Of a stretch of DNA of 10,736 nucleotides, positions 1-6,942 are shown in pieces (position 1 is the stretch's first letter; every line of letters starts with the position of its first letter). This DNA is from Caulobacteraceae bacterium (GTDB taxonomy: Bacteria > Pseudomonadota > Alphaproteobacteria > Caulobacterales > Caulobacteraceae). The position numbers and the translations under genes are program-made. The stretch spans positions 1 to 10,736 of the forward strand of contig PLFA01000009.1 of the NCBI GenBank assembly GCA_003136615.1, written 5' to 3'. Under the pieces are notes generated by a model. That model was not told the origin of the DNA, did no database searches, and saw only the letters and a program-made list of their open reading frames with translations.

Positions 1-290
1 GACCAGCCGCTGCCGCCATGGCCGTAATTGTGCACGATCAGCGTATCGCCGATCCGCTCGGCCTCGATACGCGGTCCCGCGGCGCGGAAGGGCCGCAGGC
101 AGACGGTGATGTCAAAGATGCGGTCGCTTTCGGCGCGGACGGGCGCCAGATGGGCGGACGGTGACAACCTGGGCGTACTGACCGCGGGCGCCGGCATTCC
201 GGCGCAGGCGCCCAGGCCCATGAGACTGAAACCGGCTGATCCCTGAAGCAGGCGCCGCCGATCAAGCCAAGCAGACGCAGAATCGATCAT
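1..290 (-). CDS. Exported FAD-dependent oxidoreductase, D-amino-acid-oxidase-like (partial, N-terminal part only)
   Basis: The first 96 codons of a leftward gene are in the window; the rest lies beyond base 1. An arginine-rich Tat-type motif (DRRRLLQGS, residues 10-18) is followed by a hydrophobic stretch and a possible lipobox (LGAC, cysteine 29), so export as a folded, cofactor-loaded protein, perhaps membrane-anchored, is likely. Residues about 64-97 carry the arginine-containing CLRPFRAAGPRIEAE segment and HNYGHGGSGW, which match the substrate- and flavin-contacting C-terminal signature of D-amino-acid oxidases (PF01266-type). Here that signature lies near the N-terminus, and no Rossmann GxGxxG is seen before it. 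I recall exported alphaproteobacterial oxidoreductases with this order, with the Rossmann part following. It starts 14 bases after the TetR gene stop on the same strand, so the two are probably co-transcribed. Substrate unknown. Confidence 0.8.
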   Translation of the reverse strand, partial: MIDSASAWLDRRRLLQGSAGFSLMGLGACAGMPAPAVSTPRLSPSAHLAPVRAESDRIFDITVCLRPFRAAGPRIEAERIGDTLIVHNYGHGGSGW

Positions 291-304
291 AGAGCCCCCA
301 GGAT

Positions 305-886
305 TCACGCCACGATGTCGTCGATAAGGGCGTTAAGAGACGCCCCAGCCACATCCTGCGCAAAGCCCGGCTGACCGGCAAGCATCACCAGTCCATGAGC
401 CCCCGCCCAGATCCGCAAGGCTCGCTTGCGGGCGCCCTGACCATAACCGATGGCGCGCACCGCCTCCAAAAGGCGCGCAAAGGCGGCTTCGCGGGCTTCG
501 CTCGAGACGGGCGCATAGGGGGCGAACATCAACCTGTAGAGGCCGGGATGGGCGAGGCCAAAGGCGACATGCGCCAGGGCGATGCGGGTCGAGGCGCTGA
601 ACCGTGAGCCCGCCGCGACGGCCTCCTCCAGCCTTGCGTCATAGACCTCGAAGCCCTGGGCGGCGACCGCGGCCAGGAGGGCCTCGCGGTCGGCGAAATG
701 GCGATAAGGCGCCGGCTGGGAAACGCCGAGGGATTTGGCGAGGCCGCTGAGATTGACGAATTCCGGGCCAACCCGCTCGACCTCCGCCAGGGCGGCGGCC
801 ATCAAGGCCCGGCGCAGATCGCCATGGTGATAAGCGCCGGCGTCCTTGCCGCCACGGTTCGGCTTAGGCTGGGTGTCATCGGCCAT
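305..886 (-). CDS. TetR/AcrR family transcriptional regulator with WHG-type C-terminal domain
   Basis: A 193-residue cytoplasmic one-component repressor, the usual length for TetR proteins. A variable N-terminal tail leads into the DNA-binding domain starting at AYHHGDLRRAL (18-28). The helix-turn-helix lies at about 47-66, with LAKSLGVSQPAPYRHFADRE. The C-terminal ligand-binding half (about 80-193) has the tryptophan and HG pair (W160, H164-G165) of the WHG domain (PF13305-like). A purine-rich GGGAGGGGG sits 15 bases upstream of the ATG, farther than usual for a ribosome binding site, but no in-frame start lies closer. The gene precedes the exported FAD oxidoreductase by 14 bases, so it probably controls itself and that enzyme in response to a small ligand. 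Ligand and operator are not identifiable from the sequence. Confidence 0.9.
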   Translation of the reverse strand: MADDTQPKPNRGGKDAGAYHHGDLRRALMAAALAEVERVGPEFVNLSGLAKSLGVSQPAPYRHFADREALLAAVAAQGFEVYDARLEEAVAAGSRFSASTRIALAHVAFGLAHPGLYRLMFAPYAPVSSEAREAAFARLLEAVRAIGYGQGARKRALRIWAGAHGLVMLAGQPGFAQDVAGASLNALIDDIVA

Positions 887-943
887 AACACCGCGACCAT
901 ACCCCCTCCCCGCCTCGCCGCAAGCCGCCGGCGCTGGGGAGCA

Positions 944-1332
944 TCACACCCTGGTAAAGCCGTCCGCGCTCCACGCCTCGCTACCCACGCCGTGATAGAC
1001 GGTGAAGACACCACGCGGGTCATAGCGCCGCTTAATTTGAGCCAGGCGTGGATAGTGGTCCCCCCATGCGCGGGTCTGCCAATCGGGCATATGATAGTCG
1101 CATTCGGAAAGGTAACTCCCGGCGCCGGACGCGACCTGACGCAGGGCCTCATCGGCGTGAGCCGTTCCCACGGTCGCGGCGCGGGCGTCGGCGGGGTCAG
1201 GCCCGGCAAAGGGGGCGTATGAGGTGTCCCCAAGCCCCCGATGATCGCCAGGGCGAAGGCGTCGAGCACCTCCGGATTCATGGCGGTCTCGCGGGAGGCG
1301 GCGAGGGTTTCCGCCGTGGCGCCGGCCAGGTC
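944..1332 (-). pseudogene. Remnant of an FAD-linked oxidase, berberine/BBE C-terminal region (5'-truncated and frameshifted)
   Basis: The minus strand encodes a typical BBE-domain C-terminus: GAGSYLSECDYHMPDWQ, then WGDHYPRLAQIKRRYDP, then HGVGSEAWSADGFTRV and a stop at 944-946. The homologous sequence upstream (ETAMNPEVLDAFALAIIGGLG) continues in a different frame. The frames can be rejoined by adding one base in the G run that appears as CCCC at 1228-1231 on the plus strand (the CCCCC at 1235-1239 is an alternative). The corrected product would read GGLGDTSYAPFAGPDPADA. Homology stops near base 1332, leaving only about the last 130 residues of a family usually 450-550 long. The FAD-binding domain and start are absent. 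Further upstream the minus strand is antisense to a LytTR gene. The gene is almost certainly dead, although the frameshift alone could be a homopolymer sequencing error. Confidence 0.85.
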
Positions 1333-1333
1333 C

Positions 1334-1585
1334 TTATATGTGGAATTTCTGCTGCGGGATGAGCGCCGGCCCCTGATGCGCGCGTCCCTAAGCGAGATCG
1401 AGACGGCTCTGGGGCCGTCCGGCTTCCTCCGCACCCATCGATCCTGGGTCGTCAATCCCGCCCAGGTGAGGCTCCTGAAGCCTTCCGGCTCGGGCGATTA
1501 CCGCCTGGCCCTGGAGGGCGGCGCCGAGGCTCCCGTCTCACGCCGCTTCCCCAAGGCTCTGGCAAAGCTCAAGGGCGGCGGATAA
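1334..1585 (+). pseudogene. Remnant of a LytTR-type DNA-binding regulator (C-terminal domain only)
   Basis: From about base 1334 the plus strand encodes most of a LytTR domain. It has YVEFLLRDERRPLMRASLSE, the family signature FLRTHRSWVVNPAQV, a GDYRLAL strand, and PVSRRFPKALAKL near the end, with a TAA stop at 1583-1585. The first 15 or so residues of the domain and any N-terminal receiver or membrane segment are missing. The open frame does run back to an ATG at 1241 (114 codons), but residues 1-31 of that ORF are antisense to the neighbouring oxidase remnant, and no Shine-Dalgarno precedes the ATG. I therefore read it as a 5'-truncated gene. An intact relative would act as a transcription factor. 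The stop lies 38 bases before the ester hydrolase start, which hints at an old functional link but proves none. Confidence 0.8.
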
Positions 1586-1608
1586 GCAGAGGATGCGATT
1601 TTGAAGCT

Positions 1609-1614
1609 GGGAGG
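1609..1614 (+). promoter_or_regulatory. Ribosome binding site of the ester hydrolase gene
   Basis: GGGAGG lies nine bases before the ATG at 1624. It supports that start over later in-frame ATGs, together with the signal peptide that begins there. Confidence 0.7.
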
Positions 1615-1623
1615 CTCGAAGAC

Positions 1624-3546
1624 ATGACGGCATTGAGGCGTGGCGTTCTGGCCTTCATCTGCGCCTTCGCCGCGGGCCTGGCCCACGCCCAGCCGGCGCC
1701 CCTCTCGCCCGAGTCGGCCGATGTACCGACCAAGGTCGTCAAACCCGACGCTTCTAACGACTACATCAAGCGCGTCGAGATGATCCCCATGCGCGACGGG
1801 GTGAAGCTCTATACAGTCATCGTTATCCCCAAGGGCGCGCACGACGCGCCGATCCTGCTCACCCGCACGCCCTATAACGCCAAGAAACGGGCGCAGCGGA
1901 TGGACAGCACCCGGATGATCGACATCCTGCCCCAGGCAGATGAGGTGTTCGTCAAGGACGGCTATATCCGCGTCTTCCAGGATATCCGGGGCAAATACGG
2001 CTCCGAGGGCGACTACATCATGACCCGCCCGCCTATCGGGCCGCTGAACCACACCCAGACGGACGACACCACCGACGCCTGGGACACTATCGACTGGCTG
2101 GTGAAGAATGTGCCCCAGTCGAACGGGCGCGTGGGCATGCTCGGCTCATCCTACGAGGGCTGGACTGTGGTTATGGCGCTCCTCGGTCCGCACCCGGCGC
2201 TGAAAGTCACCGCGCCGGAGAGTCCCATGGTGGATGGCTGGATGGGCGATGACTGGTTCCACTATGGCGCTTTCCGCAATCCCAATCTCGACTATGTCAC
2301 CGGCCAGACCAGCGCCCGTGGCGAAGGCGAAGAGGTCCAGCGCGACGGCTATGACGACTATGAGAACTTCATCAGGGCCGGGTCCACCGGCGCCTATGCC
2401 ACGGCTCATGGCCTTGATCAGTATGGCTTCTGGCGCAAGCTGGACGAGCACCCCGCCTATGACGCCTTCTGGCAGGGTCAGGCGCTGGATAAGCTTCTGG
2501 CAGCGCATCCCTCGGGCGTTCCGACAATGTGGGAGCAGGGTCTCTGGGACCAGGAGGATGAGTGGGGCGCCATCCACGCTTTTGAGGCCCTGAAAGCGGT
2601 TGGCGAGACGGCCACCAACTTTCTCGTCATGGGCCCCTGGCGTCACAGCGGGGCCAACTATAATGGCTCAACCCTCGGCCCCCTCGCCTTCAATGGCGAC
2701 ACCGGCGAGCAGTGGCGGCGGGACGTCCTGTTGCCCTTCTTCAACCAATATCTGAAGCCCGGCGCGCCCAAGGCGGCGACGCCCCGCGCCTTCATGTACG
2801 ACACCGGCGAGAACCATTGGGACCGCTATGACGCCTGGCCGCTCGCCTGCGACAGGGGCTGCGCCCAGCCCATGACCGCGCTCTATCTGGAGCCCGGCTT
2901 CAGCCTCGGCTTTCAGGCCCCCAGTGGCGGCAGCGATAGCTACATCTCAGATCCCGCCAAGCCGGTAACCTATATCCAGCGGCCAGTAGCGTTCTCAGAC
3001 GGCGCGCGGTGGCGGACCTGGCTGGTCAATGACCAGCGCAACACGGCCGACGGTCGCCCGGACGTCCTCACCTATGAGACGCCGCCCCTTACAGAAGCTG
3101 TGAAGATCTCTGGGGCGCCCATGGCCGATCTCTATGCCACGACGACGGGCACGGATGGCGACTTTATCGTCAAGGTGATTGACGTCTATCCGGACACCGT
3201 GGCGAGCGATCCGCCCATGGGCGGCTATGAGCTGAACGTCTCGATGGATATTTTTCGGGGCCGCTATCGCGACAGCTTCGAACATCCCTCCGCAATTCCC
3301 GCCGGCGAGGTGCAGCGCTATCGCTTCGACCTGCCCACCACAAATCACGTGTTCCTGCCGGGGCACCGGATCATGGTGCAGGTGCAGTCAAGCTGGTTCC
3401 CGCTCTATGACCGAAATCCCCAGACCTTCGTGCCCAATATCTTCGACGCGAAACCCGCCGACTACAAAGCCGCGACGGTGACTATCCTGCATAAACCGGG
3501 CGCGGACAGTAAGGTGTGGCTACCGATCACGCCCGTGGGCCAGTAG
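1624..3546 (+). CDS. Secreted alpha-amino-acid ester hydrolase, CocE/NonD (peptidase S15) family
   Basis: A 640-residue alpha/beta-hydrolase with a Sec signal peptide (residues 1-22, probable cleavage AHA|QP), so probably periplasmic. The sequence matches what I recall of the Xanthomonas citri alpha-amino-acid ester hydrolase closely. The nucleophile motif GSSYEG gives Ser176. GDDW gives the carboxylate-cluster residue Asp210. LWDQEDEWG supplies catalytic Asp309 plus Glu311 and Asp312 of the cluster. GPWRHSG gives His341. These enzymes hydrolyse, and can transfer, acyl groups of alpha-amino acid esters and some beta-lactams with an alpha-amino group. The C-terminal part (about 410-640) is the jelly-roll domain of the family. 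Length is normal and no key residue is missing. The gene converges on the DUF3667 gene 31 bases away, with no T-rich terminator between. The natural substrate is not known from context. Confidence 0.92.
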   Translation: MTALRRGVLAFICAFAAGLAHAQPAPLSPESADVPTKVVKPDASNDYIKRVEMIPMRDGVKLYTVIVIPKGAHDAPILLTRTPYNAKKRAQRMDSTRMIDILPQADEVFVKDGYIRVFQDIRGKYGSEGDYIMTRPPIGPLNHTQTDDTTDAWDTIDWLVKNVPQSNGRVGMLGSSYEGWTVVMALLGPHPALKVTAPESPMVDGWMGDDWFHYGAFRNPNLDYVTGQTSARGEGEEVQRDGYDDYENFIRAGSTGAYATAHGLDQYGFWRKLDEHPAYDAFWQGQALDKLLAAHPSGVPTMWEQGLWDQEDEWGAIHAFEALKAVGETATNFLVMGPWRHSGANYNGSTLGPLAFNGDTGEQWRRDVLLPFFNQYLKPGAPKAATPRAFMYDTGENHWDRYDAWPLACDRGCAQPMTALYLEPGFSLGFQAPSGGSDSYISDPAKPVTYIQRPVAFSDGARWRTWLVNDQRNTADGRPDVLTYETPPLTEAVKISGAPMADLYATTTGTDGDFIVKVIDVYPDTVASDPPMGGYELNVSMDIFRGRYRDSFEHPSAIPAGEVQRYRFDLPTTNHVFLPGHRIMVQVQSSWFPLYDRNPQTFVPNIFDAKPADYKAATVTILHKPGADSKVWLPITPVGQ

Positions 3547-3577
3547 GGCCTAAGAAAGCAGGAACACGGCCCCTCCT

Positions 3578-4537
3578 TCAGGCCATCCCGCTAAGGCCGA
3601 CCCAGAACAAACCAACCACAATGAAACAGGCGCCGATCACCGAACCGAACCAGATGAGCCACATCCGCAGCAGGGTCCCGAAGATCGAGGTCCCGTAGAC
3701 GCCGCGCATATGGAGGAACAGGTGGACTGGCGCGGCCAGCAGTATCCAATAGGAGCGGCCATCCGTCAGGTGTGAGAAGACGGCGCCCAGGGCGAACATC
3801 AGGCCCACCGCCGAGAGCGAGTGCAGGCTGAAGATGGTGTGGTCGAAGACATAGAAACGGCGCTGAAACACGAACACCATGCTGAGCAGGCCCGCGGCCA
3901 GGGGAAGGGTCAGGAAGGCGAACCGCTCGGACCACTTCTCCAGAACCAGCTTGAAGCGTTCGGGATCATCCAGGGCCTTGAGGAGCCGGGTTTTGAACCA
4001 CTCCTTGGCTCCAGGGTTGGGCCGGTTGTTGATCTTGACCTTTGCCTGATCCAGCGCGGCCTTCACCTTCTCTCTATCTTCAGGGCTCAAGGCATCTACG
4101 GTTCGAGTCTCGTTAGCCAACACGTGTCCATGATCATCTGTGGTTGTTGTGTGAACGACCACTCCACGCCCGCCGAGCGAACTGGCGAGAAAGACCAGGA
4201 GAAGCACCACCAGAAAGAGCCTCAAGGGCGGAATCTGCGGCGCGCGGTGGCCGTCGAGATAGGCGCGGGTCAGGCGCGCGGGACGCAGGAAGAGGTCAGG
4301 CAAGGTTTTCCAGAGGCGCCCGTCAATGTGCAGAACCCCCTCGAAGGCCTCGGCGATGAGCTTGAAGGTGGAGCGGTGGAAATCTTCCCCCAATTGGCCG
4401 CAGGCATGGCACCAGGGACCCGCCAAGGGTGTCGCGCAATTGGCGCAGGGCGCGCCGATCGGCAGGGCGTGTTTCGCGCGCCGACGAAAGAAGCCACCAA
4501 GCGAGGCCGCCGTCGCCGTTTCCATCTCGATCGCCAT
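3578..4537 (-). CDS. DUF3667 membrane protein with N-terminal zinc ribbon
   Basis: A 319-residue protein of unknown function. An N-terminal zinc ribbon is formed by two CxxC pairs (Cys31/Cys34 and Cys43/Cys46). The DUF3667 core follows (about 52-105), with FEGVLHIDGRLWKTL and LFLRPARLTRAYLDGHR. A hydrophobic helix lies at about 104-121, then a hydrophilic charged segment (about 124-204). Four more likely membrane helices lie at about 206-224, 236-256, 262-278 and 290-314, with the family-like stretch YVFDHTIFSLHSLS between them. GGAGG four bases before the ATG at 4537 supports this start. It is transcribed divergently from the SOUL gene across an 87-base gap, so the two could share a control region. 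The Cys4 site and inner-membrane location are inferred; no enzymatic motif is visible. Confidence 0.85.
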   Translation of the reverse strand: MAIEMETATAASLGGFFRRRAKHALPIGAPCANCATPLAGPWCHACGQLGEDFHRSTFKLIAEAFEGVLHIDGRLWKTLPDLFLRPARLTRAYLDGHRAPQIPPLRLFLVVLLLVFLASSLGGRGVVVHTTTTDDHGHVLANETRTVDALSPEDREKVKAALDQAKVKINNRPNPGAKEWFKTRLLKALDDPERFKLVLEKWSERFAFLTLPLAAGLLSMVFVFQRRFYVFDHTIFSLHSLSAVGLMFALGAVFSHLTDGRSYWILLAAPVHLFLHMRGVYGTSIFGTLLRMWLIWFGSVIGACFIVVGLFWVGLSGMA

Positions 4538-4624
4538 GTCCCCTCCGCCCGTGAACGGCGATACTGGAAATTCGGCGCGCGCTTGTCCATCTCGGATGAG
4601 TGCGCCGCCAAGGTGACCTAGCTG
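4538..4624. promoter_or_regulatory. Divergent intergenic region between DUF3667 and SOUL genes
   Basis: These 87 bases separate two outward-facing genes and must hold the start signals of at least DUF3667. Visible are the DUF3667 ribosome binding site (GGAGG on the minus strand, 4542-4546) and AAGGTG at 4610-4615, nine bases before the SOUL ATG. I could not identify clear -35/-10 boxes or a convincing operator. Confidence 0.45.
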
Positions 4625-5263
4625 ATGAGTTCAAAAACCCCAAGGTTATGGGCGCTGGCCCTCGTGCTAGGCGCCTGCCTTATAGGAGGAGCGCCCGCCA
4701 TGGCCGTTGAAGAGCCTCCCTTCCATGCCGTCCTGACGGACGGCGACTTCGAGGTTCGCGACTACGCCGCCGCCGTGGTCGCCGAAGTCACCGTGGCGGG
4801 CGATCAGAATACCGCCTCAAGCCGCGGCTTTCGTCTTCTCGCCGCCTATATCTTCGGAGGAAATCACCGCCGCGAGAGCATTGCCATGACCGCCCCCGTG
4901 GCGCTGAAGCCGGCCGGCGAGACAATTCCCATGACCGCGCCCGTCAGCCAGACGCGGGAGGGTCCAAATCAGACCTGGGTCGTAAGATTCACCATGCCCC
5001 ACGCCTATGCGCTTGCAAGCCTGCCGCGGCCGAATGACCCGCAAGTCCAGCTTCGAGAGCTGCCGCCCAGCCGTCAGGCGGTCTTGAGGTTCTCGGGCTG
5101 GGCGCTGGAGGGCGCGGTCAAGGCGCGAACCGCGGAGCTTCTGGCGAAAGCCGCCGCCCATCATTTGAAGATCGCCGGGCCGGTGACCCTCGCCCAATAC
5201 GACCCGCCCTGGACACTCTGGTTCCTGCGGCGAAACGAGGTGATGGCGCCGGTCGCGCCCTGA
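4625..5263 (+). CDS. Exported SOUL-family haem-binding protein
   Basis: A 212-residue protein with an N-terminal hydrophobic export signal. Signal peptidase I cleavage after APAMA (residue 27) fits best, though LGAC with Cys18 could serve as a lipobox. The mature part is a single SOUL domain: FEVRDYAAAVVAEV (42-55), GFRLLAAYIFGGN (68-80), then the paired family motifs IAMTAPV (87-92) and IPMTAPV (101-107). The C-terminal signature PPWTLWFLRRNEV lies at 194-206. SOUL proteins bind haem or related tetrapyrroles in many cases, but ligand contacts vary and I cannot identify an axial ligand here. Location would be periplasm or outer envelope. AAGGTG precedes the ATG by nine bases. The next gene, an FAD/NAD(P)-binding protein, follows on the same strand after about 30-95 bases, so an operon is likely. 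Confidence 0.93.
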   Translation: MSSKTPRLWALALVLGACLIGGAPAMAVEEPPFHAVLTDGDFEVRDYAAAVVAEVTVAGDQNTASSRGFRLLAAYIFGGNHRRESIAMTAPVALKPAGETIPMTAPVSQTREGPNQTWVVRFTMPHAYALASLPRPNDPQVQLRELPPSRQAVLRFSGWALEGAVKARTAELLAKAAAHHLKIAGPVTLAQYDPPWTLWFLRRNEVMAPVAP

Positions 5264-5292
5264 CCGTCGCCCAGATAACCATGGCCGTTTGA

Positions 5293-6942
5293 GTGATCGC
5301 CACGCGCCACGCGGTTCGCGGGCTTGCCTCCCGCCGGGTGACCCCTCACCTTGCGATCGTGACAAAGCCCGCCTCCTCCCCGCTCACCGCCGGATCGTCC
5401 CGCCCCACCGTGGCGGTGATCGGCGCGGGCTTTAGCGGGGTTCTGACCGCCGTTCATCTGCTCCGTGCGCCCGATGGGCCCAGGGTTCTGCTGATCGAAC
5501 GCGGTCCCAGGTTCGGACGTGGCGCGGCCTATTCCAGCGCCAACGCCGGCCACCTCTTGAATGTGCGCGGCGCGAATATGAGCGCCCTGCCCGACGCCCC
5601 GGGCCACTTCCTGGAATGGCTGGGAGTTAATCAGGCCGAGGGAGAGCGGGTCTTTGTCACCCGCGACCGGTACGGCGCCTACCTGCAGTCACTGCTGCGC
5701 GAAGCGGCCGGCGCCGCCGCGGGGCGTCTGGCCTTCGAGCATGATGATGCCGTGGACGTGGCGCGGACCTCCGGCGGCTGGTCGGTGGGACTGGCCATGG
5801 GTCGGCGCGTGAAGGTCGACGCCGTTGTTCTCGCCATCGGAAATCTCGCCCCGCCCGCCCCCGAGGGCGTGTCGGAGGACGTTATGAAGAGTGATCGGTG
5901 GGTGGCTGATCCCTGGGCCTGGATCGAGACCAAGGCGGCCGCGACGGGCGATGTCCTCCTGATCGGGTCGGGCCTCACCGCCGTGGATGTGGCGCTATCG
6001 ATCGGGGAGAGCGAGCCAAACGCGCAAATCCTTGCCCTCTCGCGTCACGGCCTCGCGCCCCGCGCCCATGCGCCGATCCATGCCGTCGCCGCGCGGCGCG
6101 AACCCCCGTCGGGTTCAGTGCGGAAGGTTCTGCGTCAGATTCGGAACGAGGCGCGAGAGGATTGGCGCGCCGCCATCGATTCCCTGCGACCGCATATCCA
6201 GGAGCTCTGGCGCTCCTGGAGCGTCACGGAGCGACAGCGGTTCCTGCGTCACGCCCGGCCCTGGTGGGAAGTCAGCCGGCATCGCCTCGCTCCCGAGGTC
6301 GCCGCGGATCTGGATCGCCTGACCGCGGCGGGGCTGTTTGCGGTGGCGGGGGGACGGCTGGTGAGCCTGACCTTGGCGCCGGGAGGCCTGGAGGCTGTTT
6401 GGAGACCACGGGGTGGGTCCGCCCTGCAAAGGCGGCGCGTCGGCATGGCGATCAACTGCGCGGGGCCCTTGAGCGATGTGGAGCGCGCGCGAGACCCGCT
6501 TATCGCGGGTCTGATCCGCGCGGGGCTGGCGCGGTCGGACGCCTGCAGACTCGGCCTGGATGTAGACCTAGCCTCTCGCCTCATCGGAGCCGACGGGACC
6601 GTGGAGGGGTTATACGCGGTGGGTCCCCTCACCCGCGGCCAGGTCTATGAGATGACCTCTGTCCCGGATATTCGCATCCAAGCCGCCGACGTGGCCCGGA
6701 CGCTTCTGGCGGAATTGACCGGCCGCGTGGCGGGGTCGTTGGCCGACGGCCCCGATGGCAAGACTGACCCTCTCACGCGCGCACTGGGGCTATATTTGAG
6801 CGAACGCACGGCGGAATTGGACGTGGAGATCCAGGACAAATCGGCCTCTCGGCGCATGCGCAGCGCCTGGGAATTGCGCGGCCGACGTGAAGCCCTTGAT
6901 GAGGTCGCGGCCTGGCTGGAGGCGCGCAAGACCGACGCCTGA
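5293..6942 (+). CDS. FAD/NAD(P)-binding oxidoreductase-like protein (NAD_binding_9 type)
   Basis: Up to 549 residues, no signal peptide, probably cytoplasmic. A dinucleotide-binding fold opens with VAVIGAGFSG (41-49). The family segment GHLLNVRGANMSALPD follows (86-101), then a hydrophobic AIGN motif (181-184), and a second nucleotide-binding motif LLIGSGLTAVD (222-232) that could hold NAD(P). A stretch around 290-340 with FLRHARPWWEVSRHR is typical of this poorly characterised family (related in domain type to E. coli YdhS). The reaction is unknown. The start is uncertain: GTG at 5293 gives the longest frame, but GTG at 5338 or 5359 would leave a shorter tail before the Rossmann fold, and none has a clear ribosome binding site. 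It follows the SOUL gene on the same strand, and its stop is immediately adjacent to the stop of the Ohr remnant on the other strand. Confidence 0.85.
   Translation: MIATRHAVRGLASRRVTPHLAIVTKPASSPLTAGSSRPTVAVIGAGFSGVLTAVHLLRAPDGPRVLLIERGPRFGRGAAYSSANAGHLLNVRGANMSALPDAPGHFLEWLGVNQAEGERVFVTRDRYGAYLQSLLREAAGAAAGRLAFEHDDAVDVARTSGGWSVGLAMGRRVKVDAVVLAIGNLAPPAPEGVSEDVMKSDRWVADPWAWIETKAAATGDVLLIGSGLTAVDVALSIGESEPNAQILALSRHGLAPRAHAPIHAVAARREPPSGSVRKVLRQIRNEAREDWRAAIDSLRPHIQELWRSWSVTERQRFLRHARPWWEVSRHRLAPEVAADLDRLTAAGLFAVAGGRLVSLTLAPGGLEAVWRPRGGSALQRRRVGMAINCAGPLSDVERARDPLIAGLIRAGLARSDACRLGLDVDLASRLIGADGTVEGLYAVGPLTRGQVYEMTSVPDIRIQAADVARTLLAELTGRVAGSLADGPDGKTDPLTRALGLYLSERTAELDVEIQDKSASRRMRSAWELRGRREALDEVAAWLEARKTDA

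Noticed and set aside
926..933. Palindrome CGCCGGCG upstream of the TetR gene as operator
   Set aside because: Eight-base GC palindromes are common by chance at this base composition, and no longer dyad surrounds it.
802..1455. A 217-codon minus-strand ORF across the TetR promoter and the oxidase and LytTR remnants
   Set aside because: Only its middle piece (ETAMNPEVLDAF region) is real oxidase homology. The rest is antisense or shifted-frame sequence, which is why I describe the locus as a frameshifted remnant instead.
3547..3577. Bidirectional terminator between the ester hydrolase and DUF3667
   Set aside because: Only a GGCCT/AGGCC pairing with a long loop and no T tract is present.
3821..4621. 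A 266-codon plus-strand ORF opposite the DUF3667 gene
   Set aside because: It is antisense to a recognised zinc-ribbon membrane protein, has no domain I recognise, and would end just before the SOUL gene by chance.
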